Source: a bacterium
GTDB taxonomy: Bacteria; JAJVIF01
Length of the DNA: 64,000 nucleotides
NCBI GenBank assembly: GCA_022072165.1
Contig: JAJVIF010000001.1
Coordinates: 62,001-126,000 of the forward strand
Direction of reading: 5' to 3'
Position 1 is the first letter of the stretch; each line of letters opens with the position of its first letter. The notes below the pieces were generated by a model. The model saw only the letters and a list, made by a program, of their open reading frames with translations. It did not search any database and had not been told where the DNA came from. The position numbers and the translations under genes are program-made. This document shows positions 25,859 through 35,921 of this stretch, in pieces.

Positions 25859-28015
25859 TTAGCCGAGCGAGAAGATCGACCAGCGGCGCTCCTGCGGGGT
25901 GCTCCCCGGAATCCCGGTCTCATCTGCTTCAGTGGCAGGCGGATCTGTTGTCGTGTTGGGACTGCTGAAGCTGGGAACCACGGGGAGTGGCGGCGGCGGA
26001 CGGAGTCCGGTGGGAGAGCCAAAGTCGATCTCCGGGTCGCGACCGGTCGGTGAGGGGAGCTGACGATCCGGGAGATAGTCGCGACGGGGTGGGGGGATCA
26101 TGGGCATCGGCAGCTTAGGAGCTGCTGACGGTCCATCGCCCAGCCTGAAAAGATCATGGGTTCCCTCACCCGGCGCGGACGCCGGGGTCGTAACTGGTGC
26201 GGTGGGAGTAGTGCCCAGCGCGACTTCCAGCAGCATGTGCTCGCTGAGCGAATCCAGCCAGCCGGGAAGATCGGGCATGGGGTGCGACTGCACTCCCTGC
26301 GGCAGGGAGGTTCGTCCGGTAAGAACTGCGACGATGCCGTTGGTGAGTCCGGTCATCAGTTGCTTCTCAAAGGCGCGCGACGGGTCAATAAAGAGGGCGT
26401 ACTCCTCCGGATTGGACATGTAGCCACATTCCACCAGGACGCTGGGAATGCTGGGATGCTTGGTGACTCGCAACTCGCCGAAGAGGGCACCACGACCGCC
26501 CCGTTTGGTCTCCGAGGCCATGTGCTCAAAGAGCGTATGGGCGATGGCTTTGTCGCTTGCCTTATTGAAATAGACTTCCGTTCCTGAGAGGGCATCCGAG
26601 GGGATTTTCCGGAAGCTGTTGCAGTGCACTGACACGAAGAGATCGGCTTTATGCTCGGTTGCGAGATTCACCCGAGCCGCCAGATCGACTTTGAGATCCT
26701 CGCTCAGGGTGGTGTCGGCCTTGCGTGTCAGGATGACGCGAATCCCGAGGGCCTGCAGCCGCTCCGCCAGGTCGAGGGACATCCGCAAATTGAGGTCTTT
26801 CTCCAGCAGGCGTACCGGCCCCATCATGCCGGGCTCCATGGCTGCTCCTGGCCAGCGACCACCGTGACCGGGATCAATCACGACTGTCTTGCCCCGCAGG
26901 CCTTCGAGGCCTTTAGGGGTGACAGCGAGTCGCGGTTTGAGCTGCAGCAATGTCCGACTGCTCGCCTGATCAAATGACAGCGTCGCCTGAGGTGCAGATT
27001 TCGTCAGTTCGACTGTCATCACGACCGTCTGATTGTCCCCGGGTACCAATGACACCCGGCGGATGCCAGTGTCGGTCAGTTCCGGACGATGCTGATATGG
27101 GGTTGGAGACCCCGCCATCTCCGCAGCCGTGAATGTCACCCGTAGCAGAAGGGGCGAGACCTGCTCCAGCGTCGCAGATTTCGCATGGAGTCCGTCCAGC
27201 ACCAGCCCGCTGCCATCCTGTGCCAGTCCGATCCTGATGTTGGTGCTCGGCAGCAATTGCGGTGCCTGGAACTGTCCGAGGGGGAGGGTCGTGAGCTTCT
27301 GCTGTCCCACCAGGGGCGAGCGCCAGCGGCTGTCAGTCAGGTCGTACACGATCCTTGCGACCGGCGGGGTCGCTTCGAACTGACCGAGGCGGATGGCGGA
27401 GTAGCCCGCTTCCGTGGCCGGATACGAGGTCGGGTGCTTCTGATCCAGGACTGCCCCGGGGAGATTGACGACATAACGGGGAGGGTTGTCGAGGAAGAAG
27501 CCGGTCGGTGTGAGTGGCGCGCCGCTCCGGAGCTGGTACCCCGCACCGGTCTGCTCCAGGCGCGTCAACGCTCCCAGCTGCAGGTCCTGCTGCCTGGTCA
27601 TCGTGGCGGTGAGCCCGAGGTAGCGCTCCATCTGGGGGATCGTGAGGAACCACTGCCGATCCCGTTCGATGGCGACAGGGGAGAGCTTCTCCACCCGTCC
27701 GGCAATCTGCACTTCCTGCTTGCCGAACAGGAAGTGGACGGTCCCCTGCCAGGAGGACTGAATGGTCAGCGTAGCCTCTTTGGGGGCTTCGATCAGTGTC
27801 AGGTCCAGCGCTTTCGCACTGGCCGCGACTGGCAAATACCGCAAGCCCCCCTTGAATCGATAGGCGAGTGGCAGCGGCTTTTTGCCCACCAGCACCTGCC
27901 CATCCCGGGCTTGCGCCGGGGTCGGACCATTGACCAGAGGCAAAAGGCAGGTTGCGAGGAAGAGGACGCCCAACGGACGGGCGATCCAGGCGGCGAGGCT
28001 AGACTGTCCAAACAT
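25859..28015 (-). CDS. N-acetylmuramoyl-L-alanine amidase (Amidase_3) with N-terminal sensor-like domains
   Basis: Exported zinc enzyme that cuts the bond between MurNAc and the stem peptide of peptidoglycan. A signal peptide (about residues 1-36) precedes a copper-amine-oxidase-N-like region (38-130) and an AMIN-like domain (165-345). The Amidase_3 catalytic domain runs from about 372 to 560: VIDPGHGG (first zinc His), the Glu in LLEKDLNLR, SVHCNS (second zinc His) and SVLVECGYMSN (catalytic Glu). A Pro-rich tail of about 150 residues follows. The 718-aa length is larger than typical AmiC. It lies 192 nt downstream of the M1-like peptidase on the same strand. Confidence 0.9.
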   Translation of the reverse strand: MFGQSSLAAWIARPLGVLFLATCLLPLVNGPTPAQARDGQVLVGKKPLPLAYRFKGGLRYLPVAASAKALDLTLIEAPKEATLTIQSSWQGTVHFLFGKQEVQIAGRVEKLSPVAIERDRQWFLTIPQMERYLGLTATMTRQQDLQLGALTRLEQTGAGYQLRSGAPLTPTGFFLDNPPRYVVNLPGAVLDQKHPTSYPATEAGYSAIRLGQFEATPPVARIVYDLTDSRWRSPLVGQQKLTTLPLGQFQAPQLLPSTNIRIGLAQDGSGLVLDGLHAKSATLEQVSPLLLRVTFTAAEMAGSPTPYQHRPELTDTGIRRVSLVPGDNQTVVMTVELTKSAPQATLSFDQASSRTLLQLKPRLAVTPKGLEGLRGKTVVIDPGHGGRWPGAAMEPGMMGPVRLLEKDLNLRMSLDLAERLQALGIRVILTRKADTTLSEDLKVDLAARVNLATEHKADLFVSVHCNSFRKIPSDALSGTEVYFNKASDKAIAHTLFEHMASETKRGGRGALFGELRVTKHPSIPSVLVECGYMSNPEEYALFIDPSRAFEKQLMTGLTNGIVAVLTGRTSLPQGVQSHPMPDLPGWLDSLSEHMLLEVALGTTPTAPVTTPASAPGEGTHDLFRLGDGPSAAPKLPMPMIPPPRRDYLPDRQLPSPTGRDPEIDFGSPTGLRPPPPLPVVPSFSSPNTTTDPPATEADETGIPGSTPQERRWSIFSLG

Positions 28016-28207
28016 GCGTCAACACGCTCCACGAGCTGGGGTTCCCCGGTCCAGTTCGGAAGCTTCCACACCAAAGCTGGCAGGCTGCGGTGGGCAACAT
28101 CTGGCAGCAGCGAGGCTGCCAAAAGGCTGCTTCAGACAGATTAATATCGACTAAGTGGTGTCCGTTGTGACCACTCCCGCCCCGAAAGTCCAGTTCGCCG
28201 TCCTGCG

Positions 28208-30562
28208 CTATTGCCCCAGCGCCTGGCGCAGGAGTCGGTAGTCCACCGGGTCACGCCCGTGATCCACCACCTTCCCCTCTTTGAGCGCGATCCAGGAATC
28301 CATAGGATAGAACGGCAGCTTGCGGAGCAGGGCGAGCACCGCTTCCTGTGTCCTGCCGTATACGACCCCGACGCAAAACTCCGGATGTCCCGGCTGCTTC
28401 ACCAGCCGGAAGACCGCGTCGTACTCGCCCAGCACCAACAAATCACGGGTCGCGACGGTCTTGCTATTGAACTCCACGCCATAGGGCACGGTGATCAGGT
28501 CGTAGATCCAGGCCTCATCGTCGAGGGTCCCGATGGCGAAGATGTTGGTCAGCGCGATCCGGTCAGGCTCCGCCGCCTCCGGGGGCATCAGGGTGATGGC
28601 GCTGGGGCCGACAAAGAGGCGCGGCAGATCAAACTGCTGATTCGCCAAAAACTGGAGGTCCGCTTCGGTCATCACTAAAGAGGTCGGACCAGTCCGTCGC
28701 AGGAACTCCAGCGATGCGGTTTTTTCGGCATCGGGCACCCAGCGCAGCATGTCGTACCCCGGATCGATCTCCAGCCAGGTGGTGGTCGACGGCACACTGA
28801 AGCTGGTCACCAGCTCCGCCTCCGTGTTCCAGTCGGCCTGCAGGTCCAGGACCAGCTCGCCATCCCAGGCTGTGGCACCGGAGTAGGCGACCACTCGCGT
28901 CGGGGGCAGGTGGCTGGCGCGGAAATCGGAAATCTGGACATCCAGCGTGATCTGATTCAGCGCGCCAGCTGAGTGACTCTTTTGTGTGACTTTGTCCAGC
29001 ACCAGTAGCGGCATGCCGCGCTGGTCATACCAGGTCGCGGCATAGGCCTGCACCCAGGCATCGCGATTCCCGCTCGCCTTCCCTTGCGCTTTCAGTCTGT
29101 CGAAGAGAAGCCCCGTCAAGTCCGTCAGACTGGCAGTCTTGCCGCCAAACTCCCGGACGAACCGCTGGAGCATCGCGAAAAACGCCTCATCCCCCAGCCA
29201 GATCCGCCAGCCGTGAATCAGTAGTCCGAGCTTGTGATAGCCAGCGTTCTGATTGGCATCGGGGCTGTACCGCTCGTCGTTGGTGGAGACGAACTCGTTG
29301 ATCGCAGGGACCTCATCCCAACGCAGGGCGTATGACAAATCCTCCAGGTGGAGCTTCCGCTGCTGAGCCGCAAACTCGGGTCCCTGGTGGACTTCGTCAT
29401 AGAGGAGATTCGCCAGGTAGAACGTGATGCCTTCGGTCCAGTTGCCCCCTTCGCCACTCCAGATCACATGGTTCCCAAACCAGCAGTGCAGGATTTCGTG
29501 CCCCAGGGCGTAGGGGTCCAGGAAATGCGCGTTGATCACATGTCCACCGAGCAACGTGAAGCTCGGATAGCCTTCGCCCACAGAGGCGTGAGTCTCGATG
29601 ACCGCGAAGGATTCGAAGGGGTACGGGCCGACCCGTTCGGCAAAAAACTGCACGTACTCCTCGGACTTTTTCATCAGCGGAGCATCAGCCACTTTGCCCC
29701 GGGTTTCCGGGAAGAGAAAGCTCGCGAACTCGATCCCATCAAGGGTGTCCCGCTCCACCGTGTAGTCCCCCGCGACCAGGACAATCTGCCCCTGCCGGAC
29801 ATCGGAGCGATACCGCACCTGACGAGTCGCGCCATCTACGCTGTCCTGGAGCAGCCGTCCCTGAGACCAGGCCTGCCAGGTCGAGGGGAAGCTGCAGGTG
29901 AGATCAAACGTGGAGAGTGGTCCCAGAACATCCGGGAACCAGAACTTCGCGCCGTTGAGGTAGACCGCCTCGCCACTAAAGGGCGACATATCGAGATCCC
30001 CATAGGGGCCTCGGTAGGTCATGGTGACGGTGAGCTCATCGCCGACTTTCGTGAAGCTGGGGAGCTGCATCGCGACAATCTGCACGTTCAGGCCCTGCGA
30101 ACGGATCGTCTCTGGCTTGATGGCATCCGGCACGTCGTCTGTCGCGAACTGTCCGGCGGCGGCATCGCTGATGTACTGATCGATGAGCTGATCACTTCGC
30201 AGCATCTCAGTGGTGAAAGTGGTCGAGAGTTCCCGGTCGCCTTGCTGAACGGTCACCGACTCCACCACGAAGTCCCGGAAGAGGAGGAGGTGAATCCGGC
30301 GAGTCTCCATCCGGATTTCCAGTGTTTCGGTGGTGGTGGCGGCGAGTACGCCCGTATCCGGATCGAGGGTGACGTTGAGATCGTGGTGGTGAATGGTCAG
30401 TTCACTCCCCAGATCCCGGATCCGCGCCACATCGCTGTCCAGCTGACGTCCCAAGGACTCCAGCGTCTGCTGCAAGAGTGGGGTCGGTCCCTCGGAAGGT
30501 GCGGCCCAGGCAGGGACCAGCAGCAACAACGAACAGAGGAGCAGGGGGAGTCGGGAACGCAT
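28208..30562 (-). CDS. Secreted M1-like metallopeptidase
   Basis: Exported protein of 784 aa with a signal peptide (MRSRLPLLLCSLLLLVPAWA). The zinc site is GHEILHCWFGNHV around residue 355, followed by GGNWTEGIT with the third ligand. The spacing from the second His to this Glu is 17 residues, one fewer than in classical M1 aminopeptidases, as in a gluzincin subgroup with GNWxEG. An N-terminal beta-rich domain and a long helical C-terminal region are present. ATG 30562 is chosen over one 30 nt upstream because ACGGAGGT then lies 10 nt before it and the signal peptide starts cleanly. The substrate is unknown. Confidence 0.8.
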   Translation of the reverse strand: MRSRLPLLLCSLLLLVPAWAAPSEGPTPLLQQTLESLGRQLDSDVARIRDLGSELTIHHHDLNVTLDPDTGVLAATTTETLEIRMETRRIHLLLFRDFVVESVTVQQGDRELSTTFTTEMLRSDQLIDQYISDAAAGQFATDDVPDAIKPETIRSQGLNVQIVAMQLPSFTKVGDELTVTMTYRGPYGDLDMSPFSGEAVYLNGAKFWFPDVLGPLSTFDLTCSFPSTWQAWSQGRLLQDSVDGATRQVRYRSDVRQGQIVLVAGDYTVERDTLDGIEFASFLFPETRGKVADAPLMKKSEEYVQFFAERVGPYPFESFAVIETHASVGEGYPSFTLLGGHVINAHFLDPYALGHEILHCWFGNHVIWSGEGGNWTEGITFYLANLLYDEVHQGPEFAAQQRKLHLEDLSYALRWDEVPAINEFVSTNDERYSPDANQNAGYHKLGLLIHGWRIWLGDEAFFAMLQRFVREFGGKTASLTDLTGLLFDRLKAQGKASGNRDAWVQAYAATWYDQRGMPLLVLDKVTQKSHSAGALNQITLDVQISDFRASHLPPTRVVAYSGATAWDGELVLDLQADWNTEAELVTSFSVPSTTTWLEIDPGYDMLRWVPDAEKTASLEFLRRTGPTSLVMTEADLQFLANQQFDLPRLFVGPSAITLMPPEAAEPDRIALTNIFAIGTLDDEAWIYDLITVPYGVEFNSKTVATRDLLVLGEYDAVFRLVKQPGHPEFCVGVVYGRTQEAVLALLRKLPFYPMDSWIALKEGKVVDHGRDPVDYRLLRQALGQ

Positions 30563-30722
30563 ACCAGGGACGACCTCCGTGACGTGGTGCACGGGAGTGT
30601 ACTGAACCCGCTCCGCCAGCGGAGGACTCTGTAGGGCACAATACGTCTAAGGGCCAGCAGGGCCTGAGGGGAGGCTTTCTGCCATCGCGACTGCCGCCGT
30701 CGCCCGGGACTATCAGCAGCAG

Positions 30723-33020
30723 GTGCTGGAGGCACCCCGCCCCCCGGGGCTGGCCTATGTCCTCTTCTTTCTGCTGGGCGTCCTCGCGATCAACACCTTC
30801 TATCTCGTCTTCGAGCAGGAAGAACGCCGTTTCTGGCTCTGGGCGGGACTCGCTGCTGGATTTGTCCTGTCGTGGAACCTGCCGCGCACCTGGCGGATAG
30901 CCTTTCATCGACTCATCGACCTGGGGAGTGTGCTGACCCTCGTCTGGTTCATCAATGCCATGTCCGACCCGGATGAGTTCAGCCGGTTCGGGAACTACCT
31001 GGGGCAGATGGTCTGCATCTTTTTGGTGCTCTTTAGCTTCCGGACTTACCGACACAGCGACTTCAGCTGGCTGATGGTCATCGCTATCGTCATCATGCTC
31101 CTTTGCTCTATTCCTATCTACGCCGCCAGCTTCATTTACAGCATTTTCCTGTTTCTGCTGCTCCTCGCGTTCGCCCTGGTGGCCCTCAATCTCTATCCCG
31201 CCGAGGGCGACCATCGGGAGGAAGAGCCAATTCTGACCACGCCAGAGTGGGGTGGTCACGCAGGACGGATGCTGGTGCTGAGTCTGTCCATCTTTGTGGT
31301 GGCGGCGGGTCTCTTCGCCGGACTCCCCCAGCGGGGAGGAAGCGCTGAGCAGGATCGGGGACGAGTCCGTGCAGTCTTTGGGGTCGGGACACTCTCGGCA
31401 GAGACCAAAGGAGCGCTGAGTGCCGAGGATCTGGAACAGGCGGCAGGCATCGGTGGCGGCAGCGCGTATAGCGGATTTTCCGAGAGCTTCGATATCACTA
31501 CCGGACGCTCCGGCGCGATCCAGGAGGATGTCCGGCCGATTCTCGAAGTACGCGCCAGTGGGCAGCCCTACATGCGGGCCCTGGCCTGGGATATCTACAA
31601 CGGACGCTCCTGGCTCCGGAGCGAGCAGGCGCTCAGGCGGACCGCCCTGCACGGCAAGCTGCAGCCGGGGGACTATGGCAACGAAAAGCGCGACATCTAC
31701 ACTCTCCCGCCCCACGACTCCACGAGTCTCGCGCAGCAGCTGGAAACCCGGGCGCTTCAGCGGGCGGAGATCAAACTTGTGGGTTCCACCAACACCGGGC
31801 AGGGCTTCCTCTTCCTGCCATGGCATCCATTGCAGGTAGAAGGCAATTTCGAGAGCCTGTCAGTTGATGACCTCGAAACCTGGAAGCTGCTGACCGATCA
31901 GCCTGAAGGCTATCCCCCAGACACCGACCGGTACACCCTGAGCAAGGGAGATCAGTACTTCGCGACCTTCGAGCCGGTGAGCCTGCGCCGCACTCCCCTC
32001 GTACCCGCCCCGCCTTTGGAGCAGGCAGCGCTGGAGCGTTATCTGCAGCTGCCGGAGAGCGTACCGGCCAGCATCCGGGAACGGGGGCAGCAACTCCGGG
32101 ATCCCGCCGGGGACCCCTGGGCGACCGCCCTCGCGGTGCAGTCGTATCTCCGGAGCAGTAAGCGGTATTCCCTCCGGCCCCCGGTGATGGGGACCGAAGT
32201 GAAAGACGTGGTGTCGTACTGGCTGGATCAAAGCGAGGAGGGAGGTCACTGCGAACTTTTCGCGACATCCGCAGTTGTCCTGCTGCGGGCAGCTGGCGTC
32301 CCGAGCCGCACCGTGACCGGCTTCGCGCCGGGCACCTACTCGCTCAACAAGGGCGTCTGGATTATCCGGGGCAAAGATGCTCACGCCTGGGCGGAAATCT
32401 ATGTTTCTGGTCGCGGCTGGGTCCCCTTTGACCCCACCCCCGCCAGCTGGGGGGAGGATGTCACTGACACCATGTCGGAAGTCACCAGCCGCATTTCCCG
32501 CAGTCTCGAGCAGTACTTCATCTATGACCCCCGCAGCTTCTGGACCCGGGATGTCCCGAATCATCTGCGGACCCTGGCCCGCTCGACTTCACGAGCCCTG
32601 CGACAAGCCCTCCGCGAAAGCCGGGAACCGGGAACCGGGGGGCTCCCGCAGGGACTCTGGTGGATGTTGCTGGCAGGGGGGATCGCAGGGAGTGTGGGGT
32701 ACCTGGCTCCCTTTATGCGATATCGCGTGCCGCTGGGAGACTGGCGGACCCTCCGGTACCGCCAGACCCATGCGTGGAGCCTGCGACGCTACGAACTCCT
32801 CTGGCGTCGACTCCAGCGACAACGTCCTGACTTGCCTGATGGCCTGACCTTGCGGGAAGCCGGGGACTTGCTCCGTCCGGAAGCGCCTGAGTTGGCAACA
32901 GCGCTGGTTGAACTTCATGAGCCATTTCATGGGTTTCACTATGCTGCTCCCGCTGAGCGACTCACCTGGCGTGACCGGTTGCGTACGGCCTGGCGCCGGG
33001 TCCCGCGACGTCAACGCTAG
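30723..33020 (+). CDS. TgpA-type membrane transglutaminase-like protein
   Basis: Membrane protein of 765 aa with about six hydrophobic helices in the first 210 residues (DUF3488 type). A periplasmic transglutaminase-like domain has Cys in GGHCELFATSAVVLLRAAGV, His in KDAHAWAEIY and Asp in VPFDPTPASW. Another helix lies at about 640-660, then a DUF4129-like cytoplasmic tail. Such proteins are thiol hydrolases or transferases acting in the envelope. The GTG at 30723 has no ribosome site. The only strong one, GAGGGGAGG at 30666-30674, lies 9 nt before an in-frame ATC at 30684, which would add 13 residues. The gene is divergent from the peptidase gene. Confidence 0.85.
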   Translation: MLEAPRPPGLAYVLFFLLGVLAINTFYLVFEQEERRFWLWAGLAAGFVLSWNLPRTWRIAFHRLIDLGSVLTLVWFINAMSDPDEFSRFGNYLGQMVCIFLVLFSFRTYRHSDFSWLMVIAIVIMLLCSIPIYAASFIYSIFLFLLLLAFALVALNLYPAEGDHREEEPILTTPEWGGHAGRMLVLSLSIFVVAAGLFAGLPQRGGSAEQDRGRVRAVFGVGTLSAETKGALSAEDLEQAAGIGGGSAYSGFSESFDITTGRSGAIQEDVRPILEVRASGQPYMRALAWDIYNGRSWLRSEQALRRTALHGKLQPGDYGNEKRDIYTLPPHDSTSLAQQLETRALQRAEIKLVGSTNTGQGFLFLPWHPLQVEGNFESLSVDDLETWKLLTDQPEGYPPDTDRYTLSKGDQYFATFEPVSLRRTPLVPAPPLEQAALERYLQLPESVPASIRERGQQLRDPAGDPWATALAVQSYLRSSKRYSLRPPVMGTEVKDVVSYWLDQSEEGGHCELFATSAVVLLRAAGVPSRTVTGFAPGTYSLNKGVWIIRGKDAHAWAEIYVSGRGWVPFDPTPASWGEDVTDTMSEVTSRISRSLEQYFIYDPRSFWTRDVPNHLRTLARSTSRALRQALRESREPGTGGLPQGLWWMLLAGGIAGSVGYLAPFMRYRVPLGDWRTLRYRQTHAWSLRRYELLWRRLQRQRPDLPDGLTLREAGDLLRPEAPELATALVELHEPFHGFHYAAPAERLTWRDRLRTAWRRVPRRQR

Positions 33021-33046
33021 ATGCAGGGAGGCGTGTGCTAAGTCGC

Positions 33047-33052
33047 TACAAT
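33047..33052 (+). promoter_or_regulatory. -10 element giving a probably leaderless methyltransferase mRNA
   Basis: TACAAT ends 7 nt before ATG 33060 and no ribosome site lies between them. Confidence 0.5.
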
Positions 33053-33059
33053 GCCAGAC

Positions 33060-33845
33060 ATGGATGTCCAGAGCTTCTATGCGCAACTCGCGCCGTACTA
33101 CGACCACTTCTACAACTTCAACGCCCCCGGGGGCAAAACGGATCAGGAAGTCAGCTTCCTGCAATGGGCGCTGGGAGAGCACCAGCCCCCCGAGGTGCGC
33201 ATTCTGGATGTCGCCTGCGGCACCGGACGCCATCTGCTGGAGCTGCATCGACGTGGGTATCGGCAGGCGGAAGGCTGCGATCTCTCGCCCGACATGATTG
33301 GCCTCGCTCACAGCAAGCTGGAGTCCGAGGGCTTCCCGATGCCCCTGTTCGAAGCCGACATGCAGTCGCTGCCCGTGGAAAAGGGACCTTACGACGCAGT
33401 GACGATGTGGCTGACTGCCATCGGGCACATGGTCACCAATGCGGAGCTGTTTGCGACCCTGAAGAGTCTCTACGCCATGCTGCGACCCGGAGGGCTGCTG
33501 GTCCTGGAGACCATCAACTACTTCTGGATCATGGACCACTTCATGCCGCAGGAAGACACCTGGATCCCCACGGACGAGGGGTACATCCACCGGCACATTA
33601 CCCGACGACTTGATACTGTCAAAGCCACGATTCTGCACTCCGAGTTCATTTTGGTTGCCCGGCATGATCGGCAGGAGCATCGGCATTACGCCGCCGAACT
33701 GCGGGGTTTGTCCTGGCCAGAGCTGGAGGGCTATCTGTCTCAGCACGGGTTCTGCGACATCACCCTCTACCCGGAAGCCACCGCCCGGACCCCGGCAACC
33801 AGTGTCGCTCCCCGGCTGCTGATCACCGCCCGACGTCCTGAATAG
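33060..33845 (+). CDS. SAM-dependent methyltransferase
   Basis: Class I methyltransferase of 261 aa. The SAM loop ILDVACGTGRHLLELHRRG lies near residue 45, with the acidic motif GCDLSPDMIGLA and the post-motif VTMWLTAIGHM. The N-terminus (FYAQLAPYYDHFY) is typical of small-molecule methyltransferases. ATG 33060 is preferred over the ATG nine bases earlier, which overlaps the -10 element. The substrate cannot be read from sequence. It stands alone between the transglutaminase gene and the tRNA-tuf operon. Confidence 0.82.
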   Translation: MDVQSFYAQLAPYYDHFYNFNAPGGKTDQEVSFLQWALGEHQPPEVRILDVACGTGRHLLELHRRGYRQAEGCDLSPDMIGLAHSKLESEGFPMPLFEADMQSLPVEKGPYDAVTMWLTAIGHMVTNAELFATLKSLYAMLRPGGLLVLETINYFWIMDHFMPQEDTWIPTDEGYIHRHITRRLDTVKATILHSEFILVARHDRQEHRHYAAELRGLSWPELEGYLSQHGFCDITLYPEATARTPATSVAPRLLITARRPE

Positions 33846-33897
33846 TCCCTTTCGGCTCTCGGTTGGGCCGAGTTGTGCGCCAGTCGGGTCAAAGCCC

Positions 33898-33926
33898 TTG
33901 ACCCGGTTCACCGCGTGTGATAGGTT
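33898..33926 (+). promoter_or_regulatory. Strong promoter of the tRNA-tuf operon
   Basis: TTGACC (33898-33903) and TAGGTT (33921-33926) are separated by 17 bp. The start would fall near 33933, 46 nt before the first tRNA. Confidence 0.8.
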
Positions 33927-33978
33927 TCCCCTTCGCCTGCCAGCGTTGCTGGCGGGCAACCGCGTGTCAGAGAGGCCC

Positions 33979-34051
33979 GCCGGTGTAGCTCAGCTGGTAG
34001 AGCAGCTGACTTGTAATCAGCAGGTCGTCCGTTCGAATCGGATCGCCGGCT
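33979..34051 (+). tRNA. thrU: tRNA-Thr (anticodon TGT)
   Basis: Acceptor GCCGGTG pairs with CGCCGGC; anticodon stem GCTGA/TCAGC encloses loop CTTGTAA; the T arm contains GTTCGAATC. Discriminator base T. The CCA end is not encoded. First of four tRNAs upstream of tuf. Confidence 0.95.
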
Positions 34052-34151
34052 CGGCCCTGCGGCTCCGCAGGACGGACCCTCGACGCGCCGCTGTTTTTGG
34101 CAGCGACGGTACCTTCACAAGCGAACAGGTCATGCCGGGGATCCCCAGTTT

Positions 34152-34237
34152 GGTGGGATGTCCGAGTGGCTAAAGGAGGCAGACTGTAAATCTGCTGGCG
34201 ACCGCCTACGTAGGTTCGAATCCTACTCCCACCACCA
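34152..34237 (+). tRNA. tyrU: tRNA-Tyr (anticodon GTA)
   Basis: Class II tRNA with a long variable arm. Acceptor GGTGGGA pairs with TCCCACC; anticodon loop CTGTAAA between CAGA and TCTG; T loop GGTTCGAATCC. Discriminator A followed by an encoded CCA. Confidence 0.95.
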
Positions 34238-34310
34238 CCACTTCCCCGGCCTCGCACCACGCTGCCTCCAGGCAGCCTGGCGCGGGTGGGGCGGGTCCCG
34301 GCGGTGACGT

Positions 34311-34387
<77 letters not shown>

Positions 34388-34451
34388 ACTCACCCCAGCC
34401 TGGACCCGCCCCTCGTGGCCCCACGGAGGACGACAGTCTGGCCTGCAGTGG

Positions 34452-34527
<76 letters not shown>

Positions 34528-34694
34528 GTTTCTTTTGCTCGTCGCGACATCCCCGGGGCATGGGATTTCGCCCTTCCGGAACCCGGCGGCCATGATGGCC
34601 TGACGGTCCCGGGCCTTCGCTTCAACTACCCGCGTGGCTTCTCTGGCTGACCAGCTGGGCGAGAGCGCGGACGCACGCAGAGGTCCTGAGCCAC

Positions 34695-35882
34695 ATGGCT
34701 AAAGAGAAGTTCGATCGCTCAAAACCGCATGTCAACATCGGTACCATCGGGCACATCGACCATGGCAAGACGACGCTGACTGCCGCTATCACCAAGGTGC
34801 TGGCGGAAAAGGGCGGCGCCAAGTTCATGGCGTTCGATGATATCGATAAGGCGCCGGAAGAAAAAGCCCGCGGGATCACCATCAACACCGCCCACGTCGA
34901 GTACCAGACCGAAAATCGGCACTACGCTCACGTGGACTGCCCGGGTCACGCCGACTACATCAAGAACATGATCACCGGGGCCGCGCAGATGGACGGCGCG
35001 ATTCTGGTGGTCGCCGCGACTGACGGCCCCATGCCGCAGACCCGCGAGCACATCCTCCTGGCCCGCCAGGTCGGCGTTCCCTACATCGTCGTCGCCCTGA
35101 ACAAGGTCGACATGGTGGAAGACCCCGAGCTCATCGAGCTCGTCGAGATGGAAATCCGGGAGCTCCTGACCAAGTATGAGTTCCCCGGCGATGACATCCC
35201 GATCGTCCCGGTCTCCGGTCTCAAGGCCCTCGAGGGGGATCCCGCCTGGACTCCCAATGTCGAGAAGCTGATGGAAGCGGTCGACAGCTACATCCCGCTC
35301 CCCGAGCGCCAGAAGGACAAGCCCTTCCTGATGCCGGTGGAGGACGTCTTCACCATCACGGGCCGCGGTACGGTCGCCACCGGGCGCATCGAGCGGGGCC
35401 AGGTGAAGACCGGCGAGAAGGTCGAAATCCTCGGTATGGGTCGCGAGAAAAAGGACACCACCGTCACGGGTGTGGAAATGTTCCGCAAGATCCTCGACTA
35501 CGGTGAGGCAGGCGACAATGTCGGCCTCCTCCTGCGCGGGGTGGAGCGGGACCAGATCGAGCGCGGCCAGGTCATCGCGGCCCCCGGCTCCACCAAGGTC
35601 CACACCAAGTTCTCCGCCAATGTCTACGTCCTGAGCAAGGAAGAAGGTGGTCGCCACACCCCGTTCTTTAAGGGGTACCGGCCACAGTTCTACTTCCGCA
35701 CCACGGACGTGACCGGCGCGGTGATCCTCCCCGCTGGCGTCGAGATGGTGATGCCGGGCGACAACATCACAGTGGATGTTGAGCTCATCACTCCCATCGC
35801 CATGGAAGAGGGACTCCGCTTCGCCATCCGCGAAGGTGGCCGCACGGTCGGCGCCGGCGTGGTGGGCAAGATCTCGGAATAA
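34695..35882 (+). CDS. tuf: Elongation factor Tu
   Basis: GTPase that brings aminoacyl-tRNA to the ribosome. The 395-aa protein has the G1 loop [14 protein letters not shown], switch [27 protein letters not shown] with the catalytic His, NKVDMVED for guanine binding, and the full domains 2 and 3 ending [10 protein letters not shown]. The G1 loop has Ile where many bacteria have Val. AGAGGT lies about 10 nt before ATG. It is transcribed behind four tRNAs, matching the tufB arrangement of E. coli. No second tuf follows fusA in this window. Confidence 0.98.
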   Translation: MAKEKFDRSKPHVNIGTIGHIDHGKTTLTAAITKVLAEKGGAKFMAFDDIDKAPEEKARGITINTAHVEYQTENRHYAHVDCPGHADYIKNMITGAAQMDGAILVVAATDGPMPQTREHILLARQVGVPYIVVALNKVDMVEDPELIELVEMEIRELLTKYEFPGDDIPIVPVSGLKALEGDPAWTPNVEKLMEAVDSYIPLPERQKDKPFLMPVEDVFTITGRGTVATGRIERGQVKTGEKVEILGMGREKKDTTVTGVEMFRKILDYGEAGDNVGLLLRGVERDQIERGQVIAAPGSTKVHTKFSANVYVLSKEEGGRHTPFFKGYRPQFYFRTTDVTGAVILPAGVEMVMPGDNITVDVELITPIAMEEGLRFAIREGGRTVGAGVVGKISE

Positions 35883-35921
35883 GCCGCCCGACATCCGGTA
35901 TGATGGATGTCCCGGTTTCTT

